Part shown: piece after piece, positions 63,700-64,000 of the stretch | Layout: every line of letters begins with the position of its first letter | Position numbering within the stretch: position 1 is the stretch's first letter | Assembly (NCBI GenBank): GCA_036873755.1 | Contig: JAVTVY010036995.1 | Span: forward strand, 62,001-126,000 | Source: Hanleya hanleyi | Lineage: Eukaryota > Mollusca > Polyplacophora > Lepidopleurida > Hanleyidae | Direction: 5' to 3' | DNA: 64,000 nucleotides | The notes under the pieces: model-generated | Database searches by the model: none | Told to the model about the DNA's origin: nothing | Seen by the model: only the letters and a program-made list of their open reading frames with translations | Translations under genes and position numbers: made by a program

Positions 63700-63742
63700 A
63701 AAGGATTCGGATGGACTGACTGACTGACTCACTCACTCATTA
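63700..63742. repeat. GACT/CACT tetranucleotide run
   Basis: GGACTGACTGACTGACTCAC followed by TCACTCATTACC, a short simple repeat. Confidence 0.8.
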
Positions 63743-63790
63743 CCGGACAATTTGCGATCTGTAGCCTACTTCGTAGGAAAATAGAGACTT

Positions 63791-63908
63791 GACAAAGTTA
63801 TGTTGATCAGTTTTGCATAAATATTGCAAACTGTAATGCGGTATGCAATACTAAATTGCAAAACTGATCAACATACATGTATGTTTTATAACATTACTGA
63901 ACTTTGTC
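63791..63908. repeat. Hairpin with 18-bp perfect stem
   Basis: ATGTTGATCAGTTTTGCA (63,800-63,817) is perfectly inverted at 63,857-63,874. The outer words GACAAAGT (63,791) and ACTTTGTC (63,901-63,908) are also inverted. It is a probable MITE of about 118 bp. Confidence 0.7.
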
Positions 63909-64000
63909 CAATTTTAGTACGCATGATGCCCGTAGGGGGAATATCGGTCTCATTACCAGGGTGAACAGAGCTGTGTGACTGACAGCAGGGTTTCTAATCT

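Overview
This is a eukaryotic, animal-type window of about 64 kb. It is AT-rich, has GT-AG introns, and consists mostly of decayed transposable elements around a few host exons. A mollusc is the best guess. The main reason is a split SINE at about 51.76-61.96 kb whose head is a (GTGA)n run and whose body resembles SINEs I recall from gastropod and bivalve genomes. That source call is from memory and is an inference.

Host gene content is small. Three exons at 9.4, 13.3 and 14.35 kb (plus strand) join in phase and encode the end of one laminin-G (LamG) domain and most of a second. A fourth exon at 15.6 kb, a possible last exon at 16.96 kb with an AATAAA at 17.6 kb, and isolated open frames at 5.1, 8.5 and 28.9 kb are weaker candidates. 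Most other long open frames are antisense or tandem-repeat artefacts.

Region by region: 0-8 kb holds pieces of a Penelope-like reverse transcriptase family (called family P here), a dispersed family B with a TA-flanked MITE in it, and AT-rich filler. 8-17.6 kb is the LamG gene region. 18-29.8 kb holds MITEs, more family P, a tRNA-like sequence capping a 32-bp stem (20.5 kb), a 1.8-kb satellite (21-22.9 kb) and a LINE tail (27.3 kb). 31-38 kb is a Ty3/gypsy relic (gag zinc knuckle, protease, RT, integrase) whose integrase is split by seventeen 36-bp repeats. 38-46 kb holds more family P, then a minus-strand gypsy pol gene cut in two by a related LTR element with three LTRs and only a gag-like interior. 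47.7-48.7 kb is a TIR element with a 5-bp target duplication. 50.3-51.0 kb is a GC-rich minisatellite.

The most unusual object is a 9.97-kb foldback-like element (51,796-61,766). It has long inverted arms of several different tandem arrays, TA at both ends, and terminal CACTCT matching a small MITE in the window. It lies in the SINE, which lies in a 65-bp satellite. Its arms carry about 22 copies of the palindrome TGACGTCA (a CREB/ATF site) and several TGCGCATGCGCA-like palindromes (an NRF1-like site). They also carry a duplicated short open frame, and the centre holds a C2H2 zinc-finger relic. No intact transposase or polymerase is visible anywhere, so the window looks like a graveyard in which small terminal-repeat elements may have been moved by enzymes encoded elsewhere.
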